Origin: Synchiropus splendidus
Lineage: Eukaryota; Chordata; Actinopteri; Syngnathiformes; Callionymidae
Length of the DNA: 64,000 nucleotides
Reading direction: 5' to 3'
NCBI RefSeq assembly: GCF_027744825.2
Contig: NC_071334.1
Span: 27,109,937 to 27,173,936, forward strand
A model generated the notes under the pieces. The model did not search any database. It was not told where the DNA came from and saw only the letters and a program-made list of their open reading frames with translations. Each line of letters opens with the position of its first letter. The stretch's first letter is position 1. Of the stretch, positions 42,709 to 64,000 are shown piece by piece. The translations under genes were made by a program, and so were the position numbers.

Positions 42709-45700
42709 ATGGATGTATTGATGAAGGGTTTCTCCATGGCCAAGGAGGGGGTGGTGGCCGCCGCCGAGAAGACCAAAGCTGGCATGGAGGAGGCGGCCGC
42801 CAAGACCAAGGAGGGGGTGATGTATGTCGGTAAGTAGCTGTTGAGATCATGGACTAGCAAGCTCTTATAGGGTGATGGTCGTGCAGGTGGAGTACTGACA
42901 GTGACCAGGGTCGTTTCAAAAGTTGCAGATGATGATGTTACAGCACTGAAGCTCACAATATATGAGCTATCTCGGGATTAAACTAAATGATTCATTAGTG
43001 GGGCACGCGGAGGAGCCTCCGCTAGCTTCACAGACTGCGTCACATCTCAAGGTTACCCTGAGCCAGAGTCGTAGGCCTCCTGCAGGAGGAGGGAGGTCAA
43101 GCAGGCTAGATCTCACAGCCCGGACTCACCGGCATCTATGTGACTAGAATTAGGGGAATAAAAGTGCATTTGTTTTACAAAAAGGAAAGGAGAGGGAGGG
43201 GAAGTGGACCACTTGAGCACTGCAGTAGTTTAAACCCCCTCCTCTTCCTCCTCCCTCCAACCCTCCCTCCATCCCATCCTGGCGTGGTTGCAGCTGCAGG
43301 ATTTGACCACTCGGATGACTAAACATCTTTTAAGCTGTTCCCCACGTTGAGAGTACATAAAAGAGAGCTTGATAAAAACTAATCCTATTAGCAGCAGAGC
43401 ACGACTGTGTATTACAACATGGCCGATTGGAGAAATAAGGACGAGGACGAGTGGGTGGTGTAGGAATTCACCATGCAGAATTCACAAGTTGTTGACTGGT
43501 AAATGGATTCAAGTGAGCCTTTCAACTGAAATATTTTTGCTAATTCACAAATTTGAGGCAACCCTCACAAAAAACACCTTCAAATCCAAAGTCAATGTGT
43601 CTGTGCAGTTTCTTAATGTGAGCACACAAATGAAGCATCTTCATTCACATTGTGAACGTGCAATAAAAGAGGAACGATGAAAATTCCTAGCGTCAGAATG
43701 ATGTTTATTTATTTATATCTAAGTTGTTTGAGTAAAATGTTTTATGCTAGTCAATGTCTTCGACTGTGGTGCATATAAGATTGAATTGAGCTGATTTATT
43801 GCCACAAATGTGTAATAACGTGATCATAATTTGAAATTCTGAAACAAGTTTTCACTTCGGGTTAAAAGCACTGGTCTACGCTTCTGATTCATCAATGAAC
43901 GGCCTTGATGATTGACTTCCATTGCAGAACGTTTGGCAATGAGCCGAACAATGTAATGCTCTCAGCTCATGTTTGAGAATATTGATCATTGGACAGCAAA
44001 CGTACAGGCTCCGTTTAGGAGCTTACTAACTGAGGAATAGTGCTACTGTGACTGTATACAAGTGTCTGAGTCGGTGTATGACTAGATATGGATCTTTGAA
44101 TTGTAAGTGTTTGCCTCTGGTTCAGAGATCCATGGCATCCTACAGACCACATACTTACAAACAGCATCTCAACGTGTGATGCTTTCTGGAGTCTGATACA
44201 AATTCAGCTCAGTATTTTGGGCTGAAATAGCTGCCCCTGCGTAGAATGTAACAGTTACGTAAATGGTTTCAAAAATCACTGATGTGAATGAGTGATCTGT
44301 ACTGTGTTCTAATGTGTAATATCAATTTACAACCGGAGGATTATCCACCGTGCAGTAGTGTCATCCACACAAACCTCATTCAATCATTAAAAAATAAGTC
44401 ACATCAATAGTTAAAGCCGTTTCCATGGAGACTATTAATTCTGCATGAAGATGAAGAGACTGGATAGGCACGGTAGCGTGACACTGGTGAAGCGCCACCT
44501 GCTGGCAAAGAACCAAAGTAGCTGTGTCATTGTGAATGTGGGTGACAACAGTGAAGAGGATGACGTCATGAGGAGCCACATTGAGGACAGGAAAGAGCAA
44601 TGGTCTTTAGTCTCTTTCTTTTATTTATCTACAACGCAGTCCAAACTGAAAGAGTAAAATGTGATATTGAGGCACAGGTTTAATCATATTTAATAATAAT
44701 ATATGATGAATATATGATGTAATTATATTTTTCTTCTTAAATTCCAGGCAATAAGACAAAAGAGGGCGTTGTGTCATCAGTAAACACAGGTAAGAAGCTA
44801 CTTCTGTGTGTGTTTGTCTCTTGTGTGGCTCATCGCCTGTGTCCATCAGTGGCCAACAGGACTGTGGATCAGGCAAACATTGTGGGAGATACAGCGGTGG
44901 CCGGAGCCAACGAAGTATCACAGGCAACCGTGGAGGGGGTGGAGAACGTTGCTGCGTCCACCGGACTCATGGGCCAGGTCAGTCAGCTCTTCTGGGCAGA
45001 TCACAGCTCAGATAGGGCCGTGAAACCGTCTTAATGTTGATTTCATTTGGATGTTGACACAGTTGCTTGGCTACATGTGATTGGGAAATGGGAAAAGTAT
45101 GTTCCTGTTTTTGAAATATAAATTAGTAAGTGTAAAAAAAAATGTAGCATTTATAAATTTGATACATTTTACATGTTTCACCTCACTCACATCAATGAGA
45201 CCACAATAAATCAACATTTTCTCAAAATGGATTCACAGTTGAAGCATTTGAATTTAAAAAATACAATATAGCTTCCTGCTTTGTTTGTTTTTTCAGTACA
45301 TATGTTTATGTACTGAAAGCATTCACCTCCTCTTGTTTTTCTTCTCTATAAAAATTGTCTTTTTGACGCCCCCCTGCTACAGGAGGAGCCTGTAAATGAG
45401 GTGCTTATTGTGCATCACAGCCACTGACTGGGCCGCTTGGTTTGCAGCGTCAGAATGTCCTGCATGTTAGATGCATCCGCTTACTAAAACTATTAACTAA
45501 CACCTTTGTTGAAGACGCTCTCTGATCTGACACGGAATGTCTCATGGAATATAAAAATAAAAAGATGTGATTAAAATGTGATCCGGTAGGTTGTGACTCT
45601 TTTGGTCATAAAATTTGTGGATATAATGTCATCAATAATTTGATTTTGATTGTGTTTTTAATATAAAACTGAATAATCTAGATTTAAAGAGCCTAAATTC

Positions 45701-47149
45701 ACATATATATGTGTGTGTGGTCAGGTCTTGCATGTGTGTGAACAAATAGTTAGGCTCACATTGTGATTTTGTTTGCTTAGTGTTGAAGGCCTTCTAGTAC
45801 AGACAGCCACAAAAAGAGCCTAGGATTGTGAATGAATACAGTTGTAGCAGTATCACATGTATCTTTATTTTAGAAAATAAAAGTAGCAAAGTTGGACTTA
45901 AATGAAAGTCATACCACTTTGATGCTGCTATCACCAGTGTACAAATGTCAGTACAGAGACACATAATGACAAAAACCAGTGTGTACTGTCTGTCTCTGGT
46001 TTGCCATTTTAATGAAATGAATGCCTGCTGTCCCGCTCCTGCTAACAAGCCTCCTACCCTCACCATGCCAACCCTCCCTCAGCATTCCATGGGAACTGTT
46101 CACTGGTGCGCTGCATCAACAGCGTAACACTAATTCGCTAACGGGCGCCATCTGGTGGTCAAGTCAAGCATGACACTTTTAAAGCCGCATCACTATCCCA
46201 GCCCTGCTTGTGCCCCTTCTGTGTGTTTGTGTGACTCACTGTGTTCTCTCGCCCTGCAGGGAGAGTATGGAGGGATGGAGCAAGGCGGCGAAGGAGGAGA
46301 GGTCTGTGTCACTGTTCTTCCTTAGTTTGTCTTCCATCCTGAGTCCGCTTAATACGTCCAGATTCATTCGGACTCAGCTAAATGTTCACTTTTCTTCGGG
46401 TTATTAAAGAATATTCCCTTCTTTAATATTCTACTCTATTGTATTCTGATTCTATAATCTTCACTTTTTTCCTATGATACAATACGAGATACGCGACATG
46501 GAGAATTAGGTGTCCCAGTCCCTGTAAAAGGTGTTTTAAAAAATCTATTGAGAAACCTGTCGATAGAGGTTAATAATAATAGTCTTATAATTGATTAATT
46601 GAACTTAATCGTAAGCATCTTTTCAGACTTTTGACCACTTCTGTGGCCATCTAACCTCTCTTCTGACAACCTCAGCTGGCTACCCAGATGCCATGAAGGC
46701 TTCTAAACTTACATATTAAAACAAGATAAATCATTTTTGCTCAGTGGTGATAATGGACTTTGGGATGTTTCTATTTAAACAAGGAAGTTTGGTGACTCAC
46801 TCGAGTGGTGAAAAGGTTAGGTTCATGAGAGAGTGACCCAAGTCTAGATCCCCAAACCTAAGCAGAAGATAACATGCAACTTAGGCAAACAGTTTTTTGC
46901 TGAGCGTGTTTTCCCAGATGAAAATGAGTCATTGAAACAATGTTTTGACTATTTAAACCTGTCTGGTTCAGGCCCTGGGTTGGTTCTTCTCACGACCATT
47001 TTCAATGTTTCTGCTTCGTTGGAGCCAACTCACAAACAAGTGTTTGACTTACGACTTGGACCGGGACCTGTTATGAGCTTCCTATGTTGCTTTAACCTTG
47101 TGTTTTGAAAGGTTGTTCAACTCAGTTTCCTCTCCTCCAGGGTTACTAG
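42709..47149 (+). CDS. sncg: Gamma-synuclein
   Basis: A small, lipid-binding, natively unfolded protein of neurons. Exons: 42709-42829, 44748-44789, 44850-44977, 46260-46301, 47141-47149; 342 bases give 113 residues and stop TAG. The start [16 protein letters not shown] matches the gamma-synuclein N-terminus, and the imperfect 11-residue KTKEGV-type repeats (residues about 11-50) would form an amphipathic helix on membranes. The VSSVNTVA segment is conserved. The C-terminus ([13 protein letters not shown]) is short, glycine-rich and only mildly acidic, unlike the long acidic tail of mammalian SNCG. The second intron is only 60 bases. The last coding exon holds just Gly-Tyr-stop; it fits the phase and a good acceptor (CTCCTCCAG). 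The frame is open upstream of the ATG, but only this ATG starts the family sequence. Confidence 0.93.
44492..44505 (-). promoter_or_regulatory. CTCF-like motif in sncg intron 1
   Basis: GCGCCACCTGCTGG is an exact match to the reverse-written CTCF core. It is one of several in the window with the same orientation (28660, 46145). Function is inferred from the motif alone. Confidence 0.4.
45383..45427 (+). CDS. sncg: sncg possible alternative terminal exon
   Basis: After CCCCCCTGCTACAG, a phase-0 frame reads [14 protein letters not shown] and stops at TGA 45425-45427; AATAAA follows at 45556-45561. It would replace the glycine-rich end with a different 14-residue tail. The frame and phase fit exon 3, but the short length means chance cannot be excluded. 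Confidence 0.25.
   Translation, partial: EEPVNEVLIVHHSH
46145..46158 (-). promoter_or_regulatory. CTCF-like motif in sncg intron 3
   Basis: GCGCCATCTGGTGG matches the CTCF core fully. It lies about 100 bases before sncg exon 4. Confidence 0.35.
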
Positions 47150-49040
47150 CTGCCATCAGAACCCGCCATCATCATCATCATCATCTTCAGTCATCTGCCG
47201 CAGCTCCTGTCTTCTTCGCTGTTCAACGCACCAGAACATATTTTTTTGTGACTATCAAAACTAAAACGGACTCTACCGGATGCTGCACCCCCACTTCCTG
47301 TCACACCCCCCTAACTTCCCCGCAGCCTGTAGCTTCTTCCTCCACTGCTGCCTGTCTTCTGCTCCTGAGTGTTCGTGTCGTCCTGAGATAACCCCAGTGT
47401 TGTTACTGCCCCACACCGTCATCCTGCACATGAATGACACACACACACACAGACACGAAGCATCAATACCAGCAGAGACACACCAGCACCAGTGTGTGGC
47501 CAAAGATGCGCGTGTGGACCTCGGACACATGAAGCGAGTGCATGTTTAAAATATTTAAAAAAAAAAAAAAAAAAAAGTGAGGGTGAAGCAAAAATGAGAT
47601 TAAGACACGCCTGTTGTTCGCACAGTAGTAGGTTTGCCACTCTAGACTGCATGAACAATTAGTTGGGTGTTGTGTATCCATAGAGTAGCAGCTGATTGTG
47701 TGTAGCTTTGTACGGCTTTGCTGTGTCCTGTTGCAAAAGATAGCCAGCAAGTTGGATTGCTTAGTTCAGCTAGATGTTAAGAGGGCGGGGAAGACGTGTG
47801 TTGCAAGATCACACGCGACCAGAAGACTATTCGATCAACGTCTTTAATAATGATCAGAATATCAAGAGCTAAACCAGGATACACAGACGACTTTCCCCAT
47901 TCAGACCAAAAATAATGACACATGATGTCTTAACTTTTGTTTTGAAACTTTAGGGAGATTTTTAAAAAGAACGCAGGAGACACTAAGCAATCCCACTCAA
48001 GAGTAGAAGCTCATCTAAGATTCACAGGATCTAAGTGGACGTTAAGTGATATGAGAACAGTATTCTGAATACAGGAAATGTCCCATCTTTTTTCCCTTTT
48101 CAGTTGGGCTCTGTGCAATAATAAGAAATACAAAATAGAAGTACCAAACTCCGAAGGAAGCGCAAGTAAGTCAGTGTTGTTATTGTGGCTTTACAGTATT
48201 GGTGTGCTCGCCTTGCATGGCATAGGGATGTCGATGCAGTTAGCTGAGTCAAGCAAAGATGAGCTCCAAGTGTTTATTATGGGATGTCTGTGCTTCACGC
48301 TTCGTATCACCGGCTGAGTTGGTATTTCTTTAGTCACACACTGTTGCTGCTGCCTGTGAAGTGTGCGTGTGTCTGGCGGCGCTCGTGGTTGCGTGTGTAT
48401 GTGTGTGAGTGTTTGTGTGTTGACTTTGAACAGGATTAGCCAGCAAAGTGTACGTGTGTTGGTTTCTGGAGCAGAATTGTGTGTTTTTACTTTCAAGGCC
48501 AATGGAACCTGATGACTGCATGTTGCCTTACCAAGCAATCCAACTCACACACAGTTGTATTTATTCTCCCGCTCCCTCACAGAACACACACACACACACA
48601 AATAACAAAACATGTTTCAGTTGAAGCAAAGTCGCTGATTTTATAAACTATAGCAGTGTAATTAAAAGGTTTGGTTGAAAGTCGGTCTTTGTGGTGTGGT
48701 ATTTTTTATGCATAAATGTATTAAATAATGAGTTTTAATCATGACTGAGTCGAAAGAGTGGTCGAGAAAACCTGGCGGTCACAAGTTGCACCCTATTTTG
48801 TAACTGTTCCCAAGTGTGGCCACAAGGGGGAGCTGCCAAAGTCTGGAGGCGGAGGTGACTCAAGAGTTCAGCTCTATGCCTTAAGTAATTTTTGTTAGTC
48901 ACCTGAATAACAAAGATAGATTACTTCCAGCTACACAAATCCCTTATATTTATTTGGCAAACATGCCGCTCCACACATCTGTTGTCTGCAGTCTCAATAT
49001 TAGTCATAACACAAAGGAAAACACTGCAATGAAACTTTTA
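47150..49040. other. Convergent 3' region of sncg and glud1
   Basis: Holds the sncg 3' untranslated sequence, including a (CA)-rich patch at 47440-47460 and a poly(A) run at about 47557-47576. Then come sequences with no recognised gene, and a CTCF-like CCACAAGGGGGAGC at about 48822-48835. The glud1 transcript ends from the other side near 49040. No clear canonical polyA signal for sncg was seen. Confidence 0.4.
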
Positions 49041-49047
49041 ATAACAT

Positions 49048-49053
49048 TTTATT
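49048..49053 (-). terminator. glud1: glud1 polyadenylation signal
   Basis: TTTATT on plus (AATAAA on minus) lies about 545 bases beyond the glud1 stop codon. A second copy at 48949-48954 could serve as an alternative. Confidence 0.55.
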
Positions 49054-49596
49054 GTTTTCCAAAAAAGAACAAAATTAAAAAGAAAAGGGCGTTTTCCTCC
49101 AAAATAAAGAGGCAAGGAATTGGACGGTTAAAAGACAAAATGATTAACCTTGGGGCAGCCTCAGCCCCACCCTCCCCACACCAGCTCCCCTCTCAAGATG
49201 GATCAAGCAGCTGGAAGAAGGTAGCGTACAAGGGACGAGCAAGCCTGTTTTTGGAGTCCTGAACCTCATCTGGGTTTTAAAATTACTGTTTACATAAATC
49301 CTCTGTTATAAACCTCTGCTAACGTAAGGCCTCTGCAGTGCGGTCAGCCGGACCATAACGAAAGGTCAAGCTTTTCTAGTGACCCCATTGCTGATGAATG
49401 GTCACTGTGATGGATGTACCAGGCAAAGGGTGGGGGAGCAGGACAGCTCATGGATCACAGGCTCTATACCCGGTCAGTCCATGTGACACTGTCCGTGAGT
49501 GAGTGAGTGCAGGATACTGATATGTTCAGAAGGCTGTTTGGAAAGTTTGGAAGGCATGAGAGGCGGCGGGATGCAGGAAGGACAAGGGAAGTGCCT

Positions 49597-59808
<10,212 letters not shown>

Positions 59809-60249
59809 GGCTGGAGGAGGGTGACGGCAGCAGAGGACAGACAGGGACGAGCACCGGGGCCGCTCCGCTGGCTGACTGGGAAGCAGCGAGGCGAAGAAGT
59901 GGGCTTTAAAAGGCAGCACCAATCAAAGGGGGCTTCCTCGCGCGAAGGAGGAGGAAGGGGAGGAGGAGGGTCACAGGGGCCGCGCGCGCTGCGACGGCGA
60001 ATGAGAAAGCGCGCACCCGTCTGCGCTGTGAATAAAGGACACGTTAGGAGCGAGAAATTCTTCAAGAAAGACGTGTAAATTTCACACGAGGTTGATGGTG
60101 ATTTCGCTGTTTTCCATAACAAGCTGTTCGGGAATAACTCTGAAGGCAGCAATATTCACCCCCGGCTCATCCACGGCCTGCCATCAGTCCCAGCCCCCTC
60201 TCTTTTCCTCATGTCGGCCGCTTGTTTTCAGCCTATAGCGCACATGCCC

Positions 60250-63200
60250 AACTACGTCATGGTTCATAAACAAACATGTTAGTAACAAGTTTGTTTTCGT
60301 TTCCCAGGTGGGCATGAAGGCAGCATCAGACTGTTTTCAGGCCAAACACGCGTACAGTATGAAGGTCACGTAACTGCTTTGTTAATGTACCATAATGATT
60401 TTTGGCTTATTAGCTCAAACAATGTCATGATTCTTTGCATTTCTGGAAAAAAAAGAGCAGGCAACCTGGTCATTCATTGGCTCCAATGCATGGATCCCAG
60501 TGGCAGCGTTGTGTACTTTGAGTTTGTTCAAAGATTCCTGACAGGTGATTGTCTATCTGCTGCTGTCAGCGGTTTTCCCTTCATTTCAGTGAGGACACCA
60601 GCAGGTGGGCGGATCCATCAGTCTTCCTCCAAGGTGAAAGAGTAGGAGACAGCCATTGTGTTTGCTTTGATATGTTTTAATTCAGCCAATGACTCCACAT
60701 CAAACTAACTAACTAACTAACTATGGACCATGTCATTGCCTTGTGTCTCTTGAAGGTTGAACGGTCCCACATGTTTCTTTGTGTGTGTGTGTGTGTGTGT
60801 GGTTTTTGGGCTCATGCTTGAATAGGTCGGGGAAGGTTGTCACTTCTCTTTCTCACCCTTATTTTGATAAATACACTCTATGTTATGTCTCATACATTTG
60901 TACAGGTTGGCGGGCAGGATGGACAGAAGGCAGGGGCATTTGATCAAAGCAAGACGGTTCACTAGGTGAGTGGGAAGGTCAGTGAGTGTGGGAAGACAGA
61001 AAAGAGCTGCATGGTACAGGTTTGTAAGGGAAGTTGAAGGAACAAAGATCCAAGTGCAAGTAGCCAACACTAGAGGAAACGGGAAGTAACGCAGTAGTGC
61101 ATGGGTTATTATCAAGTGAAGTTCAAGATAACTTCATATAGCATGAGTGTTGGACACAGTAACCAAAGTAAGGACAGAATCTCACTCACAAAGTTCTACA
61201 CAATACCATTCCGAACAGAAACAACAGTGATCAACTCAAACGACAGAATTGTAACTTCATAATTGTCTCTGAAAATAAGGTTAACTGCTGCCACAGAGCA
61301 GATCTTCAAATAAGGCCTCCCAAAACTCCTGGCTGTGACTAACTGGTGGCAGAGGAAACTGGTGATGGCTAGAAGGAAGTCTAGGGTCGGGCCACAGAAA
61401 AACAATGCATGGCTCCAGCAGCAAGGTGGGATTCGTTGTTAGGTGTGGCAGGAAGGTGAGCTGTACTATGCATGTCTAGTAAACACAAGTCAAGTCAGCT
61501 GTCAGGGTGCAAACCTGGCATCAGAGCACACACAGATCACCATGTTTCACGTTTGCCAGTCGACTGGCTGTTTTCTAGCAAGCACAGAGTATTATGATTA
61601 TCATTATGATGCAGAAGTCTCAAGTAATGGAAGGTGGAGGAGAACTTCCAAAAAAGAGTTAGATGAACACTGTTTGCATCAGTGGTTGAAGATAAAGAAC
61701 AACGAGGACATGTATAAGAAGGGACATTCGAAGAAAGCTGTGGTTATCAAACTCGAGCAGGGAAAGAAAGTTGTAAACTGTGAATACAAGAAGTATAATG
61801 ATGATGGTAGAAAGTGTGTGATTTGTAAGTATGTACTGAATGAATGAAAAGGCCTATCAAGCCAGTACAAAGATAAGTACACTGGCACAGACAGTGGGAA
61901 AGATGGAAATAAGGCAGACACATCATGAGTAGGGAGATTTGTTGAGTAGGGAAAGAAGGAAGGGCGACTACAGGTTGGTGGGTTGGTTGGAATCCAGTCT
62001 ACAGTACAGTGTTTCTGTGGGTGTTTGGGGGAGGGGTGTCCACAATGGAGACAGCTGTAGCCAATTTCAAGAGTGTGAGGATGAAAGTAGAGAGGTTCTA
62101 CTCTATGGATCTGCTGAGTCGTTGTGTTCTCACCGGACTATCATACCCAACAACCATTTTTAATTTGGACTCATTGGAACTTTTGAGGCATAGTATTAAG
62201 CGTCTCTTTATCACACGTGTGTAAACTCGTAAATCTTATCAGAGCCTTGCATAGTTTCCTGCTTCTCTCCACAAACTCTCGGGGAAAGAGCCTTCTGATC
62301 TTATGCTGAATGATGACCCTGACCTGGACTTGGACTTGTGGACTATGTTCATGAGATAAGATTGGATCAGCAGTTGCCTGAACAAATGCATGCGCTGAAA
62401 CGTCTGAACAAACAGCCACCCGAGCGTTGGTGAGGGTTCCAATGGCTGCTCATCGACTCCTGTTTGAACTTGCACGTCAGCCGCTCTGAATAATCAATCT
62501 ACAGTGATGATATTATCACTTTGAACTAGTGCAACCTTTCTCAATCTGACGTATCTTACTGACTTGGAGACTTATCTGTCAGGGCTGGCCATATAAATAT
62601 ATAAACAAAGCTCTTTTGTCCTAACGGTACAAAAGCTGAGTGATAATCTTACTTCATATTCCATCTTATTTTTCTAGTTTTGCTTTTACTTTAGTGAATG
62701 CAAGTGTTTCAACACTATCATCTGATATCATTATCTTCTCTTTTTAGCTCTTTTCTGTATAATATTTCCCCCACAATCCAAAATGATATTGAATATGAGT
62801 GGCTTGCCATATTTCTCTTGTTTTTTTTTCTTAAATCATATTTGTTAAATTAATAGTGTGATAAGCAGAGTGGAGTTAAAAGGGAAATTATCTCTCCAGT
62901 TTGCCCTCTGTCACGTCCGTGCAAGGGAATCCACGGACTGATTTACTACAGTTGTAAGGACTGTACTGTCATTGGCTGACTGCCGGACAACACCCACCAA
63001 CCATATGTGGCGGGGAAGGGGGTTGATGAGTGGGGGGTTGAGGTTACAGAGACCCACGCCAAGATGCTCTGAAAGGACTAGTGACGCTGTACTTCACATT
63101 TTAGATGTTCAGTTTGCAATTTGTCGTTCATTCATTGAAGCAGGGCGAATAAACAAGGAAAAGATCTGTTATTGCAATTCATGTTTTTTATATTTTATGC

Positions 63201-64000
63201 ACTCTGAGTTGTTGAGTTGCTGAGTTGAATTTATCAGAGTGGCTTGTGAGATAAGGTGATTCTCCTGCCATGCTCACTCACAAGCAAACATCAGCCTGAC
63301 AGATTATACATGGTTGGAAATCCATAAATAATTTACAATGACACAAAACGAGTCTTACAGGTCAACTTTATCTTGATATTATCTTGATCATTAGACAGCA
63401 CCATGGGTCAGTGTCATGGCCTCTTTTCAGTCATTGTTGCCAAGTCAGCAGAAGACAAAAAAACTACTTCAGAGGATAAACAAACAGCGAAACACAACCT
63501 CAGTGGTGTTTCTTGTGCAAACAGCCTGCCTATCTCTGCAGGACAATTGGTCCCTGTGACATCTGTACTGTTGCTACATGGCTAACAGTTTAATTCATGA
63601 AACAATGAAAAAGAACGCACTCCTTGAATATGTGACTAAACTATGATCACCCTCACATGAACACGTGACTGACCTCTGTGGTATGTAGGGGGTCAACTTT
63701 GTCCAGTCTGTATCTGTGCTGCACTGCCTCTCTCTCTAGCATCACTTGCTAGCTCAAGGTCTTCTGAACTGTTAAGAGTCAAGAATCATCCTAAATATTT
63801 AGCGTCTGCTTGCTGTTATTGGAAACTCCGAATGAAGAAGTAGAGAAAATGCGAAAGTCTCTAGTTTTAAAATGAGGAAAGAGGCAGCACAATGTAGAGG
63901 GAAGAAGCAAAATAAGCAGGAATAACAGTTGTCAAGTTGTGACCAGAGCTAGAGCAAGACAATACCAACAGTCGCCACCAGATGACGCCAAACCACATCA
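60250..64000. other. Upstream flank of glud1, no gene recognised
   Basis: Only short unassigned open frames are present, the longest of them 61443-61847 on plus (Lys-rich, ending CKYVLNE), with no family resemblance. There is a (GT)n run at about 60779-60801 and a CTCF-like site in the opposite orientation to the others at 63975-63988 (CCACCAGATGACGC). Confidence 0.5.
63975..63988 (+). promoter_or_regulatory. CTCF-like motif, opposite orientation
   Basis: CCACCAGATGACGC reads as a forward CTCF core; its reverse complement GCGTCATCTGGTGG fits the consensus except at one position (T where C is usual). It faces the motifs at 28660, 44492 and 46145. Confidence 0.3.

Noticed and set aside
42560..42956. 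Minus-strand ORFs opposite sncg exon 1
   Set aside because: Antisense shadows of the synuclein coding exon and its GC-rich leader.
44806..45023. Additional ORFs overlapping sncg exon 3 in other frames
   Set aside because: Exon 44850-44977 in the synuclein frame explains the region.
61443..61847. 134-codon ORF upstream of glud1
   Set aside because: Lys/Asn-rich, no recognised domain, no supporting splice signals; kept only as part of the unassigned flank.

Overview
The window is ordinary nuclear DNA of a bony fish, most likely a teleost. It has intron-split vertebrate genes with GT-AG introns, abundant (TA)n and (GT)n microsatellites, and degraded teleost-type transposons (Tc1-like elements and a LINE). 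I see no bacterial, viral, plasmid or CRISPR features. Four protein-coding genes can be rebuilt exon by exon. In order they are opn4 (melanopsin, +), ldb3 (Cypher/ZASP, +), sncg (gamma-synuclein, +) and glud1 (mitochondrial glutamate dehydrogenase, -). This is the known vertebrate OPN4-LDB3-SNCG-GLUD1 block (human chromosome 10), and it marks the opsin as the mammalian-like OPN4m type.

Layout: 1-4655 is intergenic, with a GA/GT-rich stretch and a possible TATA-like motif just before opn4. The opn4 coding sequence covers 4656-26503 in 11 exons, with a GC-AG second intron, two usable donors in the C-tail and a last reading frame that enters a (GT)68 microsatellite. 26504-30180 is intergenic: a possible opn4 polyA signal, an unassigned 196-codon ORF, and two CArG-type SRF sites upstream of ldb3. 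ldb3 (30181-40200) encodes a PDZ domain followed by alternative ZM-motif regions (cardiac-like and skeletal-like), two microexons and two alternative 3' ends. No LIM-domain exons were found. sncg (42709-47149) has five coding exons encoding 113 residues. glud1 (59808 down to 49597) has 13 coding exons encoding 542 residues, with a CpG-rich 5' end. 59809-64000 shows no recognisable gene.

The four genes are not a pathway. They encode a photoreceptor, a muscle Z-disc scaffold, a small neuronal protein and a metabolic enzyme, and are linked by ancestral synteny. I did not find a novel multi-gene system. The items most worth checking are the opn4 tail and its unusual intron, the LIM-less ldb3 with its alternative exons, and an AT-rich palindromic repeat in opn4 intron 1. 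All exon boundaries come from reading splice signals, phases and remembered family sequences; no transcript or database search was available.
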